Shown: in pieces, positions 25,426 to 33,466 of the stretch
Layout of the letters: each line of letters starts with the position of its first letter
Position numbering within the stretch: the first letter of the stretch is position 1
Origin: JBBQVS01 sp963792705
Lineage (GTDB): Bacteria > Chloroflexota > Ktedonobacteria > Ktedonobacterales > Ktedonobacteraceae
NCBI GenBank assembly: GCA_963792705.1
Contig: CAWBXD010000002.1
Coordinates: 62,001 to 126,000 of the forward strand
DNA: 64,000 nt
Reading direction: 5' to 3'
Position numbers and translations under genes: made by a program
The notes under the pieces: generated by a model
Databases searched by the model: none
What the model saw: the letters and a program-made list of their open reading frames with translations, nothing else
What the model was told of the DNA's origin: nothing

Positions 25426-26157
25426 CTATTCTTGTGGCACTTCGGTAACGTTTGTGCCACCGCCAGCAGGGGGAAGACCGAGGCGCGCTCGACGAGCAGC
25501 GACCCGTTGTTGCATTTCTGATTGTGCCAGAACCTCAGCAACGGGGTCTACCGGTGGTGTCGCTGCTCCTAATTCCTGTTGTAAACGAGCATGAGCGACA
25601 TCAGCGCGGCTCTGAATACGTCCAGAGATGTTATCTATCGACGACGTTCCCCCTAACGCGTTATTGACAGCATGCATGGCGTGAGCAGCACGATCCTCTG
25701 CCGATGCAGAGGCATCGAGGGATTGAAGTGTTTGCAGTTGGCGCATCATCGTCGAGTGCTTCGCTTCAAGTGCGTCCATTGCCTGTTCATACTGAGCTTG
25801 AATGGTCTGCGTTTTTTCTAGCTCGTTGTTGAGAGGCGTTAGATCATTTTCTACTACCTGTAAGCGTTGCTCAACGGTTGTCGCCAAATCTTCGCGCGGC
25901 GGATTTAATTGTAGAAGTGCATCGGCTTGTGTATTTAGCGTTGCCTGTTGCTGATGAAGTTGGCTTATCCTCCGATTGAGACCAGCAATAGCTCCGTTGT
26001 TGGTTGCCTGTGCTTCCCGTAAATCGGACATGGCTTTTTCCAAGTCACGAATATACTGCTGCACAACAGGAATTGAATTTGCATCAATCGCAGCATCAGC
26101 AATTTGATGCAGCCATGCAAAAGACAGAACACGTGCTTTCTGACCTAAGTTTTCCAT
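25426..26157 (-). CDS. PspA/IM30-family coiled-coil protein
   Basis: A 243-residue, almost wholly alpha-helical protein. Residues about 25-175 form long coiled coils (ISQLHQQQATLNTQADALLQ and similar), as in PspA/Vipp1 proteins that coat and protect the membrane. The C-terminal part is Pro/Gly-rich. The start at 26157 follows AGGAGAAG. The next gene upstream on the same strand is a TPM-domain membrane protein, a partner often found with PspA-like genes. Membrane stress maintenance is the likely role. Confidence 0.75.
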   Translation of the reverse strand: MENLGQKARVLSFAWLHQIADAAIDANSIPVVQQYIRDLEKAMSDLREAQATNNGAIAGLNRRISQLHQQQATLNTQADALLQLNPPREDLATTVEQRLQVVENDLTPLNNELEKTQTIQAQYEQAMDALEAKHSTMMRQLQTLQSLDASASAEDRAAHAMHAVNNALGGTSSIDNISGRIQSRADVAHARLQQELGAATPPVDPVAEVLAQSEMQQRVAARRARLGLPPAGGGTNVTEVPQE

Positions 26158-26211
26158 AAATTTGCTTCTCCTGTTCCTGTATCGTATCAATCACTATTCA
26201 ATGTCCGTTGT

Positions 26212-27291
26212 CTACTGGCGTCTTGACGGTGGCAATTGTGAAGGGTAGCCGGGACGAGAAATACTTCCCTCTGAAGAACCTGACGCTAATAACCGACGAA
26301 AATCAAGCTGTTCTTGTGGATTTTTCTCAAGTCTATCCACAGCCATTTCAACGCCTTGTAGCAAGTATTGCGGTTCTTGCGCCTCGTTATACACCTGTTG
26401 ATAGGCACGTTGCATCTGTTGATACCGTTCCACCTGCGGTGTTTTGCTGCCAAGATTTGTATCAGGGCTACTTAACAAGTTTCCCAAACGCTCCTCTACA
26501 CTACTCTCTTTTGCCTTTGCACTTTCAAACAAATTTTGTAATTGAGTTGCTGTAGTAGCAGGTACAAGTGCTAGCAGGACCTCAACTCGTGGCGACAACT
26601 CTCTACTCTTTTTACTCGAAGAACTGGTAAGGTTGACCGCCGCTTCCTTCGCAGCCATCGCCTGTTCACGGGCACCCAATTCTATGGTAGCATTCTGCCG
26701 TCGTCGCAGGAACATAAAGGCAAGGAACCCACCTACAATCAGAACAACGAGAACTCCCAAAGTCACCCATATCCATGTATAATCTGGACTAAGCTTCTTT
26801 TGCACCTGCTGAAGAACATCAACAGTGCCTTGAGCATAGTTTCCGTTAACCAATTCAGGGCGAACACTAAGCGTCATCTGCTGAAAATCAGCAGTAGTCA
26901 TACTTCCACTGAATTTACTTCCCAAATGAAGAAATGGATCAAACCCTTTAGCGACCAGGAGCACGACGAAATTCTGCCCGCTCCATGTTGGGCAATTGGA
27001 CTGTATGTAGTAGTAATAAGATTGCAAGCTACTTCCAGCAAGTTTATCTGGCGTAACAGTAACTACTCTCGTATCTGCCTGAAGAGCATTATTGATGCTC
27101 TTTGCCTGATTAAGAACGTCTCCTACACGGTTGCCAAACAATTGAGCATCATCGGATACAGTATCGCCACATGACCCCATCGGCACGCCTTGCTCAGCAT
27201 GCACGACATGTGTTTGGAGACCAATACATACAAGTGTTAATGGTACAAAAAGGACTGCGAAAAGGAGTACACGCCTGAAAATGGTTATCAT
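26212..27291 (-). CDS. Membrane-anchored TPM-domain protein
   Basis: An N-terminal signal segment (about 1-30, VLLFAVLFVPLTLVCIGL) is followed by an extracytoplasmic TPM-type domain (about 35-170) with VSDDAQLFG and RVVTVTP. A single membrane helix (about 177-198, WIWVTLGVLVVLIVGGFLAF) precedes a positively charged cytoplasmic helical tail. TPM proteins are linked to photosystem repair in plants and to membrane quality control in bacteria. It is likely an operon with the PspA-like gene 54 bases downstream. The start is uncertain: ATG 27291 or an in-frame GTG at 27312. Confidence 0.65.
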   Translation of the reverse strand: MITIFRRVLLFAVLFVPLTLVCIGLQTHVVHAEQGVPMGSCGDTVSDDAQLFGNRVGDVLNQAKSINNALQADTRVVTVTPDKLAGSSLQSYYYYIQSNCPTWSGQNFVVLLVAKGFDPFLHLGSKFSGSMTTADFQQMTLSVRPELVNGNYAQGTVDVLQQVQKKLSPDYTWIWVTLGVLVVLIVGGFLAFMFLRRRQNATIELGAREQAMAAKEAAVNLTSSSSKKSRELSPRVEVLLALVPATTATQLQNLFESAKAKESSVEERLGNLLSSPDTNLGSKTPQVERYQQMQRAYQQVYNEAQEPQYLLQGVEMAVDRLEKNPQEQLDFRRLLASGSSEGSISRPGYPSQLPPSRRQ

Positions 27292-27591
27292 AAGCACGTC
27301 TTCAACTCTCACTTATAGGTCTTGTGGCTTCATATTTTTTTCAAGGTCACAGATGAAATACCAGACACGTGTACTATACAACACACAATCCAGTTCCAAA
27401 AGCTTTGAAGCGAGAATTAGCGCATGGAAATAGCATAAAGGGGAACGTTTAGATGCACATCACACGTAAGTGTAGTGTCGCTGTACTTATTATGAATACT
27501 GAACAGAGAAAGGCATAAACGGCTAAAATTTTACTCTAGCTATTCATGCCCTTAATTGTTACGTCTCGCTTCGCCCTAATCAGACCTCGTG

Positions 27592-29067
27592 CTAAAACGC
27601 GGTACGCAATAAAGGTGCTTTAGAAGAGATGGGGACAAGGTGTGCGCTGGATGCTGCATTCGTACCACCCGCTGATTCTAAACCTGTTTGCACAGTAGAC
27701 AAGAACTCGTTCAGTTGTCCATTGGTATTGGGAGCCGTTGCCTCTACGAAAACAGGAAAAGCTTTTCCATTAGCAAACGAAGTAGCAATGTAGTCGCCTA
27801 CCATATAGCCGTCAGTGGTATTTGCCAACCATGTGACATTCATTGCTGAAGGTGTAAGCGTGGTTGTCGTTGACCAGGTACTTCCACCATCAAGCGATGA
27901 CACAAAGCCAACTTCTAACTGACACGTCGCCGCCGTACAATTCGCATTTGGGTAATAGTAGAATGTGAGAGCGAGATGGGCTGTGTTGCCGGAGTTCTCA
28001 ACAGCTATACCAGGAATAAAATGATCAGCACCACTACCAATTGCATCTACAGGAATCCGTTGCACCGCAGACCATGTTACGCCATCAGTTGAGGTACTCA
28101 TCACCAAATCATTTGCATCACAGCCACTCTCGAAACGGCAATCCTGCCAGACAACATAGACCTTTCCTGTACTATCTATCCGAGCCGAAGGAAGTGGTTC
28201 CGTGCGGAGAGCGGCGACTGCATGATCGGTCTGAGATGAGATTGTCACACTATTACCCCAACTCGCCCCTCCATCAGTAGAGGTAAAGGCTGAGATACTG
28301 GGAGTGGAACTCAGAAAAGGGACAACGACGGTGCCGTTCGGTTGAACAAGTGGCTGACCCCCTAGGCCACTTACATTTTGAGCCGTTGCCTGCCCTGCAC
28401 TCCACGTGTTACCTCCATCACTCGAAGTGCTCATCTGTACAAGATTGTTACTAGAAGTGATGTCCCATTCATCATAACAATGTCCATAAAATTGACTGGT
28501 GGCTGTGTTGTCGCAGACAATCCAGTCTTTGTCAAAGAAGCCACCATTTGCGTTTGCCACAACAACAGGAGAACTCCATGTATGCCCGCCGTCCGAGGAG
28601 AGGCTCACGATGACCGCAACACCAACTGCAGTCCCGTTTGTATTCGAGATAGCCAGCGAGGAAATTATCCAATGCTGATGGGCAGCGTCATAAGCTACTG
28701 TAGGATCACTCAGTCGGTCATACGTTCCCACAGGGGTTGCATACACCGTGGTACCAGGCAAGAAACCATGTTGCCATGTTGTCCCATTGTCAGTTGAAGT
28801 AGCCCAACCGATATTGGAACTTCCTCCATCGCTGAAACGCCCAACCTGCGTTGCTGCAACGATAGTTGAACCATGAGAGTAGCTATCCGGCTCAACTTGC
28901 GTTTGATGCTGACTCGTTGAGTTCGTATAGGGGTCACTACTTATTTGAAGAGGAGCACCTGCTGCCGCGGATGCGTGTAGAGCAGGCAACAATACAAACG
29001 AGAGGACCAATAGTGTGAAGAGACTAGCACAAATATACCAACGCATACGAGAAAAAACTATAGACAT
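27592..29067 (-). CDS. Secreted Asp-box (BNR) repeat beta-propeller protein, sialidase-like
   Basis: A signal peptide (about 1-35, ending ALHASAAAG) precedes a beta-propeller built on at least six Asp boxes: STDNGTTW, SSDGGHTW, SSDGGNTW, STDGGASW, STDGVTW and SLDGGSTW. The propeller fold is that of exo-alpha-sialidases. However, the catalytic Arg triad and Tyr-Glu pair of sialidases are not evident, so enzymatic activity is doubtful. It is probably an exported binding or adhesion protein. TAGGAG lies upstream of the ATG. It is monocistronic as far as visible. Confidence 0.75.
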   Translation of the reverse strand: MSIVFSRMRWYICASLFTLLVLSFVLLPALHASAAAGAPLQISSDPYTNSTSQHQTQVEPDSYSHGSTIVAATQVGRFSDGGSSNIGWATSTDNGTTWQHGFLPGTTVYATPVGTYDRLSDPTVAYDAAHQHWIISSLAISNTNGTAVGVAVIVSLSSDGGHTWSSPVVVANANGGFFDKDWIVCDNTATSQFYGHCYDEWDITSSNNLVQMSTSSDGGNTWSAGQATAQNVSGLGGQPLVQPNGTVVVPFLSSTPSISAFTSTDGGASWGNSVTISSQTDHAVAALRTEPLPSARIDSTGKVYVVWQDCRFESGCDANDLVMSTSTDGVTWSAVQRIPVDAIGSGADHFIPGIAVENSGNTAHLALTFYYYPNANCTAATCQLEVGFVSSLDGGSTWSTTTTLTPSAMNVTWLANTTDGYMVGDYIATSFANGKAFPVFVEATAPNTNGQLNEFLSTVQTGLESAGGTNAASSAHLVPISSKAPLLRTAF

Positions 29068-29159
29068 AACATCTCCTAAAAAGACTCGCTAAAAAATAAT
29101 GCTCAGGTACGACATACTATACCAATTAGAATAAACGCATGCCGCCTGAGTATTTGTTT

Positions 29160-30272
29160 TTATTGGACTTTTCCTCGCGTTGCAACCGACCAGATAGCTT
29201 CGAGCTTCCCATTCCGAAATGCGTAGTATATATCATGCAGGTTGATTGTTGTGTCTATATGACTAGGGATAAACGCTATCCGTTCGCCCACGTTAAGCCT
29301 CTCACTTGGAATTTGCGTTTCCTCACGCCATGTTAAAATACCGTGTTCATCTCCCCCTGGCCGATAGGTTACACCTGCCAACCCTTGCGGTTCAGGCATA
29401 CCACTGTCAATAGAAAGCGACTTGAGACCTGCATCCACAACTGCTCGCTCAGGTGTCGGTCGGCTAATAACCGTCGAAAGAATGGTCAACGCGTTGGCAT
29501 AAACAGAGCCAAGTGCGTTACGATAGTCAGTGTCCATAAAAACGAAGGACCCTGGTTGCACCTCGGTTATGCCTTCACAACTGGCACATATCTCAGCAGT
29601 ACCCGTTCCTCCAGTTGTCACAATTTCGATGGGAAAACCCATTTCCTTTAGTTGCGAGGCGGTGGTAGTGAGTAGCTTCATAGACTGGCGACAACGCTGT
29701 TCTCGTTCTGCTGAATCGTGTACGTGTTGCAAGTGGCCCTCATAGCCCTGCACACCAATAAGGTGAATATTGCTCATGGTGCCAATTTGTCGAGCAAGTG
29801 TAATAGCCTCCTCGCCAGGCAACACGCCACAACGGTTTTGCCCAACATTGATATCGAGCAGCACATCGACATGTAGCCCTGCATCCTGCATTGCCTGATG
29901 CAGTGCTTGTGCCCCAACAAGGCTGTCCACCACAACTTTCACCTTTGGATACGCTCGTACCAACGCCACAAGCCGCGCTAATTTCGGCTTACCCACAATT
30001 TCGCTTGTTATCAACAGGTCTTCGATACCTGCTTGCGCCATTATTTCAGCCTCGCTTACCTTCGCAACACAACCACCAACTGCACCTGCATTTAGCAAGA
30101 GTTGGGCCAATTCGGGGGATTTGACTGTTTTTAAATGGGGCCGAACATGAACATTGCGCCCTCGAAATACGTCCATTAGCTTAGCAATATTCGCCTCCAT
30201 CAAAGGAAGATCAATAATCATTGCTGGCGTATCAAGTGCATCTAGTGAGTCGCCTAACTGTGGGTTATACAT
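29160..30272 (-). CDS. D-threonine aldolase/D-3-hydroxyaspartate aldolase-like PLP enzyme
   Basis: An alanine-racemase-fold type III PLP enzyme (370 residues). The PLP Lys is in VRPHLKTVKSPEL (about residue 48). TTGGTGTAEI binds the cofactor phosphate. The C-terminal metal site reads IPSHIDTTINLHD, a His-x-Asp pair as in D-threonine aldolases, where D-serine dehydratases use His and Cys. It would cleave a D-beta-hydroxy amino acid to glycine and an aldehyde. It is divergent from the ThDP decarboxylase operon at 30436, and a shared palindrome lies between. Confidence 0.8.
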   Translation of the reverse strand: MYNPQLGDSLDALDTPAMIIDLPLMEANIAKLMDVFRGRNVHVRPHLKTVKSPELAQLLLNAGAVGGCVAKVSEAEIMAQAGIEDLLITSEIVGKPKLARLVALVRAYPKVKVVVDSLVGAQALHQAMQDAGLHVDVLLDINVGQNRCGVLPGEEAITLARQIGTMSNIHLIGVQGYEGHLQHVHDSAEREQRCRQSMKLLTTTASQLKEMGFPIEIVTTGGTGTAEICASCEGITEVQPGSFVFMDTDYRNALGSVYANALTILSTVISRPTPERAVVDAGLKSLSIDSGMPEPQGLAGVTYRPGGDEHGILTWREETQIPSERLNVGERIAFIPSHIDTTINLHDIYYAFRNGKLEAIWSVATRGKVQ

Positions 30273-30299
30273 GTTTATGCCTTCTCTCTAACTATTGGT

Positions 30300-30320
30300 T
30301 GCTACAACAATATTGTAGCA
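30300..30320. promoter_or_regulatory. Candidate operator between the aldolase gene and the ThDP-decarboxylase operon
   Basis: TGCTACAA and TTGTAGCA form perfect 8-base arms around a 5-base centre. The site lies 28 bases upstream of the leftward gene and 20 bases before the -35 of the rightward promoter. No regulator gene is adjacent. Confidence 0.4.
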
Positions 30321-30339
30321 TTCGGGACACATCCACTCT

Positions 30340-30367
30340 TTGACATTTTTCCTACAGGAGATATAAT
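30340..30367 (+). promoter_or_regulatory. Consensus sigma70 promoter of the ThDP-decarboxylase/cyclase operon
   Basis: TTGACA (30340-30345) and TATAAT (30362-30367) both match consensus fully, with 16 bases between. The predicted leader is about 60 bases. Confidence 0.75.
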
Positions 30368-30435
30368 CATCCTCAAGATGTGTTTTTCATCAGCGTAGGT
30401 CTAAGTCACAACAGATAGGAGTTGGAGGAAAATCT

Positions 30436-30948
30436 ATGCCCGTTTCTATGACAAACTCCAAAGTGATCTACGAGGCGTTGAAGGCGTGTGATATCAAAAT
30501 TATGTCCGCTCTGCCTGAAACATGGCTTGTGCATCTCATTCGTATGTCAGAAGAAGACCCAGATATGACGCTTGTGCGTCTTGCTAAAGAAGAGGAGGGC
30601 ATCGGTATTTCAGCAGGAGCACACTTAGCAGGCGTGAACTCGGCCCTCCTCATGCAAAATCACGGTTTCCTCGCTGCAATTAACCCCATCGTGTCACTCG
30701 CTCTACTCTACAAAATCCCTCTCCTCATGTTAATTTCCCTACGTGGCTCCTTCGGCGAAAAGGACTCATGGCAAACACAAGGTGGTCTTGTAACAGAACC
30801 TATACTACGAGCATTGAACATTCCCATTTGGCATCTAACGGATGCAACCGATATTTATCGACGGCTCAAAGACGCACAGACATTAGCACATGCCTCACTT
30901 CACCCTGTTGCTGTTTTATTATCGCGTGATGTCATGTGGGAGGAATAA
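30436..30948 (+). CDS. ThDP-dependent 2-oxoacid decarboxylase, alpha subunit (sulfopyruvate-decarboxylase-like)
   Basis: A 170-residue pyrimidine-binding half of a two-subunit ThDP decarboxylase. The conserved Glu that activates ThDP is in LAKEEEGIGISAGAHLAG. GGAGGAA lies six bases before the ATG. It pairs with the following gene, which carries the diphosphate-binding motif. The nearest named relatives are sulfopyruvate decarboxylase ComD and phosphonopyruvate decarboxylase, but nothing here suggests coenzyme M or phosphonate metabolism. The actual 2-oxoacid is unknown; isatinate is one possibility given the cyclase that follows. Confidence 0.75.
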   Translation: MPVSMTNSKVIYEALKACDIKIMSALPETWLVHLIRMSEEDPDMTLVRLAKEEEGIGISAGAHLAGVNSALLMQNHGFLAAINPIVSLALLYKIPLLMLISLRGSFGEKDSWQTQGGLVTEPILRALNIPIWHLTDATDIYRRLKDAQTLAHASLHPVAVLLSRDVMWEE

Positions 30949-30950
30949 CA

Positions 30951-31532
30951 ATGCTTCGTTCAGATGCACTACAAGCAATCTATCCCGAATTAGAGCAGCA
31001 TATCGTCGTCACAATTATGGGTGCAGTTGCCGTAGAGTTGTACACACTGGGCCATCATCACAATTTCTTTTATCTCGAACATGCGATGGGGCTTGCATCC
31101 TCAATGGGTCTCGGTATCGCCTTAGCAATGCCGCACCACAAGGTGATTGTGATTGATGGTGATGGTTCGTTGCTAATGAATTTGGGTACACTAAGTACAA
31201 TGGCTCGTTACAAACCTGATAACTTATTGCATATCGTGTTCGACAACGAAAGCTTGCTTTCCGTCGGTGGCTTCCCCACAGCAACGGCAACAGGAACAGA
31301 CCTTGCAGGCATCGCAAAAGCATCAGGAATACCCGTCGTTGTAGAGGCAAACACACCAGAGAGGCTAAAAACCTGTGTGACAGATGCACTGACACAAGGT
31401 GTACTGACAACCATTGTTTCAAAAGTTGAGGCCATTGGACCAAAATCATTCCATATGGATTTGCCACTTCTGGAGAACCGTTTTCAGTTTAAACGCAGTT
31501 TAGAGGCAATGAAGCGTCAAACGGAAGTGTAA
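30951..31532 (+). CDS. ThDP-dependent 2-oxoacid decarboxylase, beta subunit
   Basis: The 193-residue diphosphate-binding half shows the ThDP motif VIDGDGSLLMNLGTLSTMAR ending near FDNES. FFYLEHAMGLASSMGLGIAL is the usual N-terminal landmark. The start is ATG 30951, preceded by GGGAGGAA inside the end of the alpha gene and two bases after its stop. Alpha and beta together are about the length of one half of a full ThDP decarboxylase. Confidence 0.8.
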   Translation: MLRSDALQAIYPELEQHIVVTIMGAVAVELYTLGHHHNFFYLEHAMGLASSMGLGIALAMPHHKVIVIDGDGSLLMNLGTLSTMARYKPDNLLHIVFDNESLLSVGGFPTATATGTDLAGIAKASGIPVVVEANTPERLKTCVTDALTQGVLTTIVSKVEAIGPKSFHMDLPLLENRFQFKRSLEAMKRQTEV

Positions 31533-31543
31533 GGAAGGAATTT

Positions 31544-32332
31544 ATGAGCAACACGTCTAGTACTATCTTAGCACAACTACTTACAGAACTCACTTCGGGC
31601 ACACTTAAGATTATTGATTTGACTTCACTGCTAGGACCAGAGACACCTGTAATTGACTTGCCTCCAATGTTCGCACCATCTCCGGGAGTAACGCTTACTG
31701 AAATTTCGTGTTACGATGAGCATGGTCCGGGCTGGTACTGGAACGTCATCTCTATGGGTGAGCATACGGGAACACACTTTGATGCTCCTATTCACTGGGT
31801 CACAGGCAAAGACCTACCCAACAACGCCACCGACACTATCTTGCCCAACAAGTTTATTGGTCCCGCCTGTGTTATCGACGTTACGCATGAGGTAGATCAG
31901 TCGCCAGATTTCTTACTTCTGCCAGAGCATGTAGAGCAATGGGAAGCACAGCATGGGCGCATCCCAACAGGTGCCTGGGTACTCCTACACACAGGTTGGA
32001 GTAAGCGCACAAACAGAGAAGAATTTTTGAATGTTCAAGCCGATGGGCCACACACACCTGGGTTTCACCAAACAACTTCGCAATTTCTAGCCAATGAGCG
32101 CGATATTTTAGGTGTAGGTGTCGAGACGGTAGGAACAGATGCAGGGGCTGCTGGTGGCTTTAATCCCCCGTTTCCTAATCATACGTTCATGCATGGTGCA
32201 GGCAAATTTGGCATCACCAGCTTGATAAACCTGGATTTGTTGCCTCCAACGGGTGCGATTGTCATAGCTGCCCCGCTCAAAATCGTCAATGGCTCTGGTA
32301 GTCCATTGCGAGTGATTGCAATTGCGCCATAA
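31544..32332 (+). CDS. Cyclase-family metal hydrolase (KynB/isatin-hydrolase superfamily)
   Basis: A 262-residue protein with the metal-binding motif GEHTGTHFDAPIHW and a conserved end APLKIVNGSGSPLRVIAI. The superfamily includes arylformamidase KynB (about 210 residues), isatin hydrolase (about 260) and cyclases. The length and the GSGSP ending favour an isatin-hydrolase or general cyclase subtype over KynB. It lies 11 bases after the decarboxylase beta gene in the same transcript. Amide or lactam opening followed by decarboxylation is a sensible pair of reactions; the substrate is unproven. Confidence 0.75.
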   Translation: MSNTSSTILAQLLTELTSGTLKIIDLTSLLGPETPVIDLPPMFAPSPGVTLTEISCYDEHGPGWYWNVISMGEHTGTHFDAPIHWVTGKDLPNNATDTILPNKFIGPACVIDVTHEVDQSPDFLLLPEHVEQWEAQHGRIPTGAWVLLHTGWSKRTNREEFLNVQADGPHTPGFHQTTSQFLANERDILGVGVETVGTDAGAAGGFNPPFPNHTFMHGAGKFGITSLINLDLLPPTGAIVIAAPLKIVNGSGSPLRVIAIAP

Positions 32333-32354
32333 AGCATATAACAATGAAAATGCA

Positions 32355-32375
32355 GGGAGACCGCAAGAGTCTCCC
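32355..32375. terminator. Small hairpin after the cyclase gene
   Basis: GGGAGAC and GTCTCCC pair around CGCAAGA. It lies between converging genes. The core GAGACCGCAAG-GTCTC recurs at 37496-37526. Confidence 0.5.
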
Positions 32376-32414
32376 CTACATTTACGGTCCTTGGTGAACA
32401 TGTAAGAAACACTC

Positions 32415-33383
32415 TTAGCTTTTGTTCCCCACAAGATATTCCTGTGGGTTGCGCTCGAAGTGTCGTTTACAGGCGGGACAGCAAAAGTAAAACTCTCGTC
32501 CATCATAGCTAGTGTGATGACGAGCACTTGCTATTTCCACCGTCATACCACATACAAGGTCCAACGCCGTTTCAGGAGAAACAGAAGTATCGGATTCGCT
32601 TGTATGTGTAGATACTTCTTCGGCAACGGTCTTATGCTCCTCACCTGTGGCGTGATTTTGTCTTCGTACCTGCACGAGTTCTGCCAGGATGCTTGATGCA
32701 ATCTCTTCAGGCGTGACCGCACCAATAGCTAAACCTGCTGGTGCTCGTAAGCGCGCAAGCTGTTTTTCTGTTATACCAGATGATTGAAGATACGCTCGAC
32801 AGGCATCGGCACGGCGGTGACTTGCCACCATGCCCACATATGTAGCAGGGCTACGAAGTGCATGTTCAAGCGCATCCTCATCGTATTGTCCATGTGTAGC
32901 CACGACTATTGATGTGCGCTCGTTTATCTGTACTTGCGTCAAGTCGGCATGGTCGAGTTGTATCACAGCAAAATCGAGGACTGAAGCAAGTTTGCTCAAG
33001 GCTACAATATCGGGTGAATCACCCACAAGTATAAGTTGTGGCTGGGGCAGATGAGGTTCTATATATATATCCAATACACCCCCACTAGCACAGGTCATAG
33101 GAAAAACACGCACATCGCTACGCACAATACCTGTATCGGGTGCGCCGAGACGCAACAAGTACGCGTCGCCACCTTCATGTAAAACACGTTGCGCCTCCCG
33201 TATCACGACAGGTTGAGCACAACTGCCACCAATCCAACCTGTTATTTGCCCATCTTCCTGGATGAGTGCTTGCGCTCCTGGTTTTGCGGACGTTGGTCGT
33301 TCGCACCACACAACCGTTGCAAGCACGAATGGTTTTCTTGCCTGTGTCAGTTCTTGAGCAAGATTTAGTAATGTTTGAGACAT
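32415..33383 (-). CDS. XdhC/CoxI-family maturation protein fused to a YHS domain
   Basis: Residues about 1-90 form the XdhC/CoxI domain and about 115-240 the Rossmann domain (LILVGDSPDIVALSKLA, YVGMVASHRRADACR). After an acidic linker, the C-terminus (about 275-320) is a YHS domain with LDLVCGMTVE and FYFCCPACKRHF. XdhC proteins insert or modify the molybdenum cofactor of molybdenum hydroxylases. YHS domains bind metal, copper among others. CO dehydrogenase has a Mo-Cu centre, so a copper or sulfur delivery role at the form I enzyme encoded upstream is attractive but inferred. The start follows AGGAGA at the MSQTLLN Met. Confidence 0.85.
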   Translation of the reverse strand: MSQTLLNLAQELTQARKPFVLATVVWCERPTSAKPGAQALIQEDGQITGWIGGSCAQPVVIREAQRVLHEGGDAYLLRLGAPDTGIVRSDVRVFPMTCASGGVLDIYIEPHLPQPQLILVGDSPDIVALSKLASVLDFAVIQLDHADLTQVQINERTSIVVATHGQYDEDALEHALRSPATYVGMVASHRRADACRAYLQSSGITEKQLARLRAPAGLAIGAVTPEEIASSILAELVQVRRQNHATGEEHKTVAEEVSTHTSESDTSVSPETALDLVCGMTVEIASARHHTSYDGREFYFCCPACKRHFERNPQEYLVGNKS

Positions 33384-33416
33384 GGCATTCTCCTGAAAAA
33401 GGGAATATTGGATACC

Positions 33417-33450
33417 ACGATAGGAGCGCAATCAATTACGCTCCTATCGT
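33417..33450. terminator. Hairpin between coxL and the XdhC-YHS gene
   Basis: ACGATAGGAGCG and CGCTCCTATCGT form a perfect 12-bp stem around a 10-base loop, directly downstream of coxL on the minus strand. It may terminate or weaken read-through into the accessory gene. Confidence 0.55.
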
Positions 33451-33466
33451 AGCATTCAAGCAAGAA

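Noticed and set aside
27592..29067. Calling the Asp-box protein a functional sialidase
   Set aside because: Asp boxes only define the propeller fold; the catalytic Arg triad and Tyr/Glu were not identifiable.
30436..31532. Coenzyme M biosynthesis (sulfopyruvate decarboxylase ComDE)
   Set aside because: Only fold-level similarity. No ComA/B/C-type genes and no methanogen or alkene metabolism context.
31544..32332. Naming the cyclase-family gene kynB because tryptophan dioxygenase is in the window
   Set aside because: It is longer than typical KynB, is 14 kb from the dioxygenase and is in an operon with a ThDP decarboxylase. The formamidase role remains possible but is not supported enough for the symbol.
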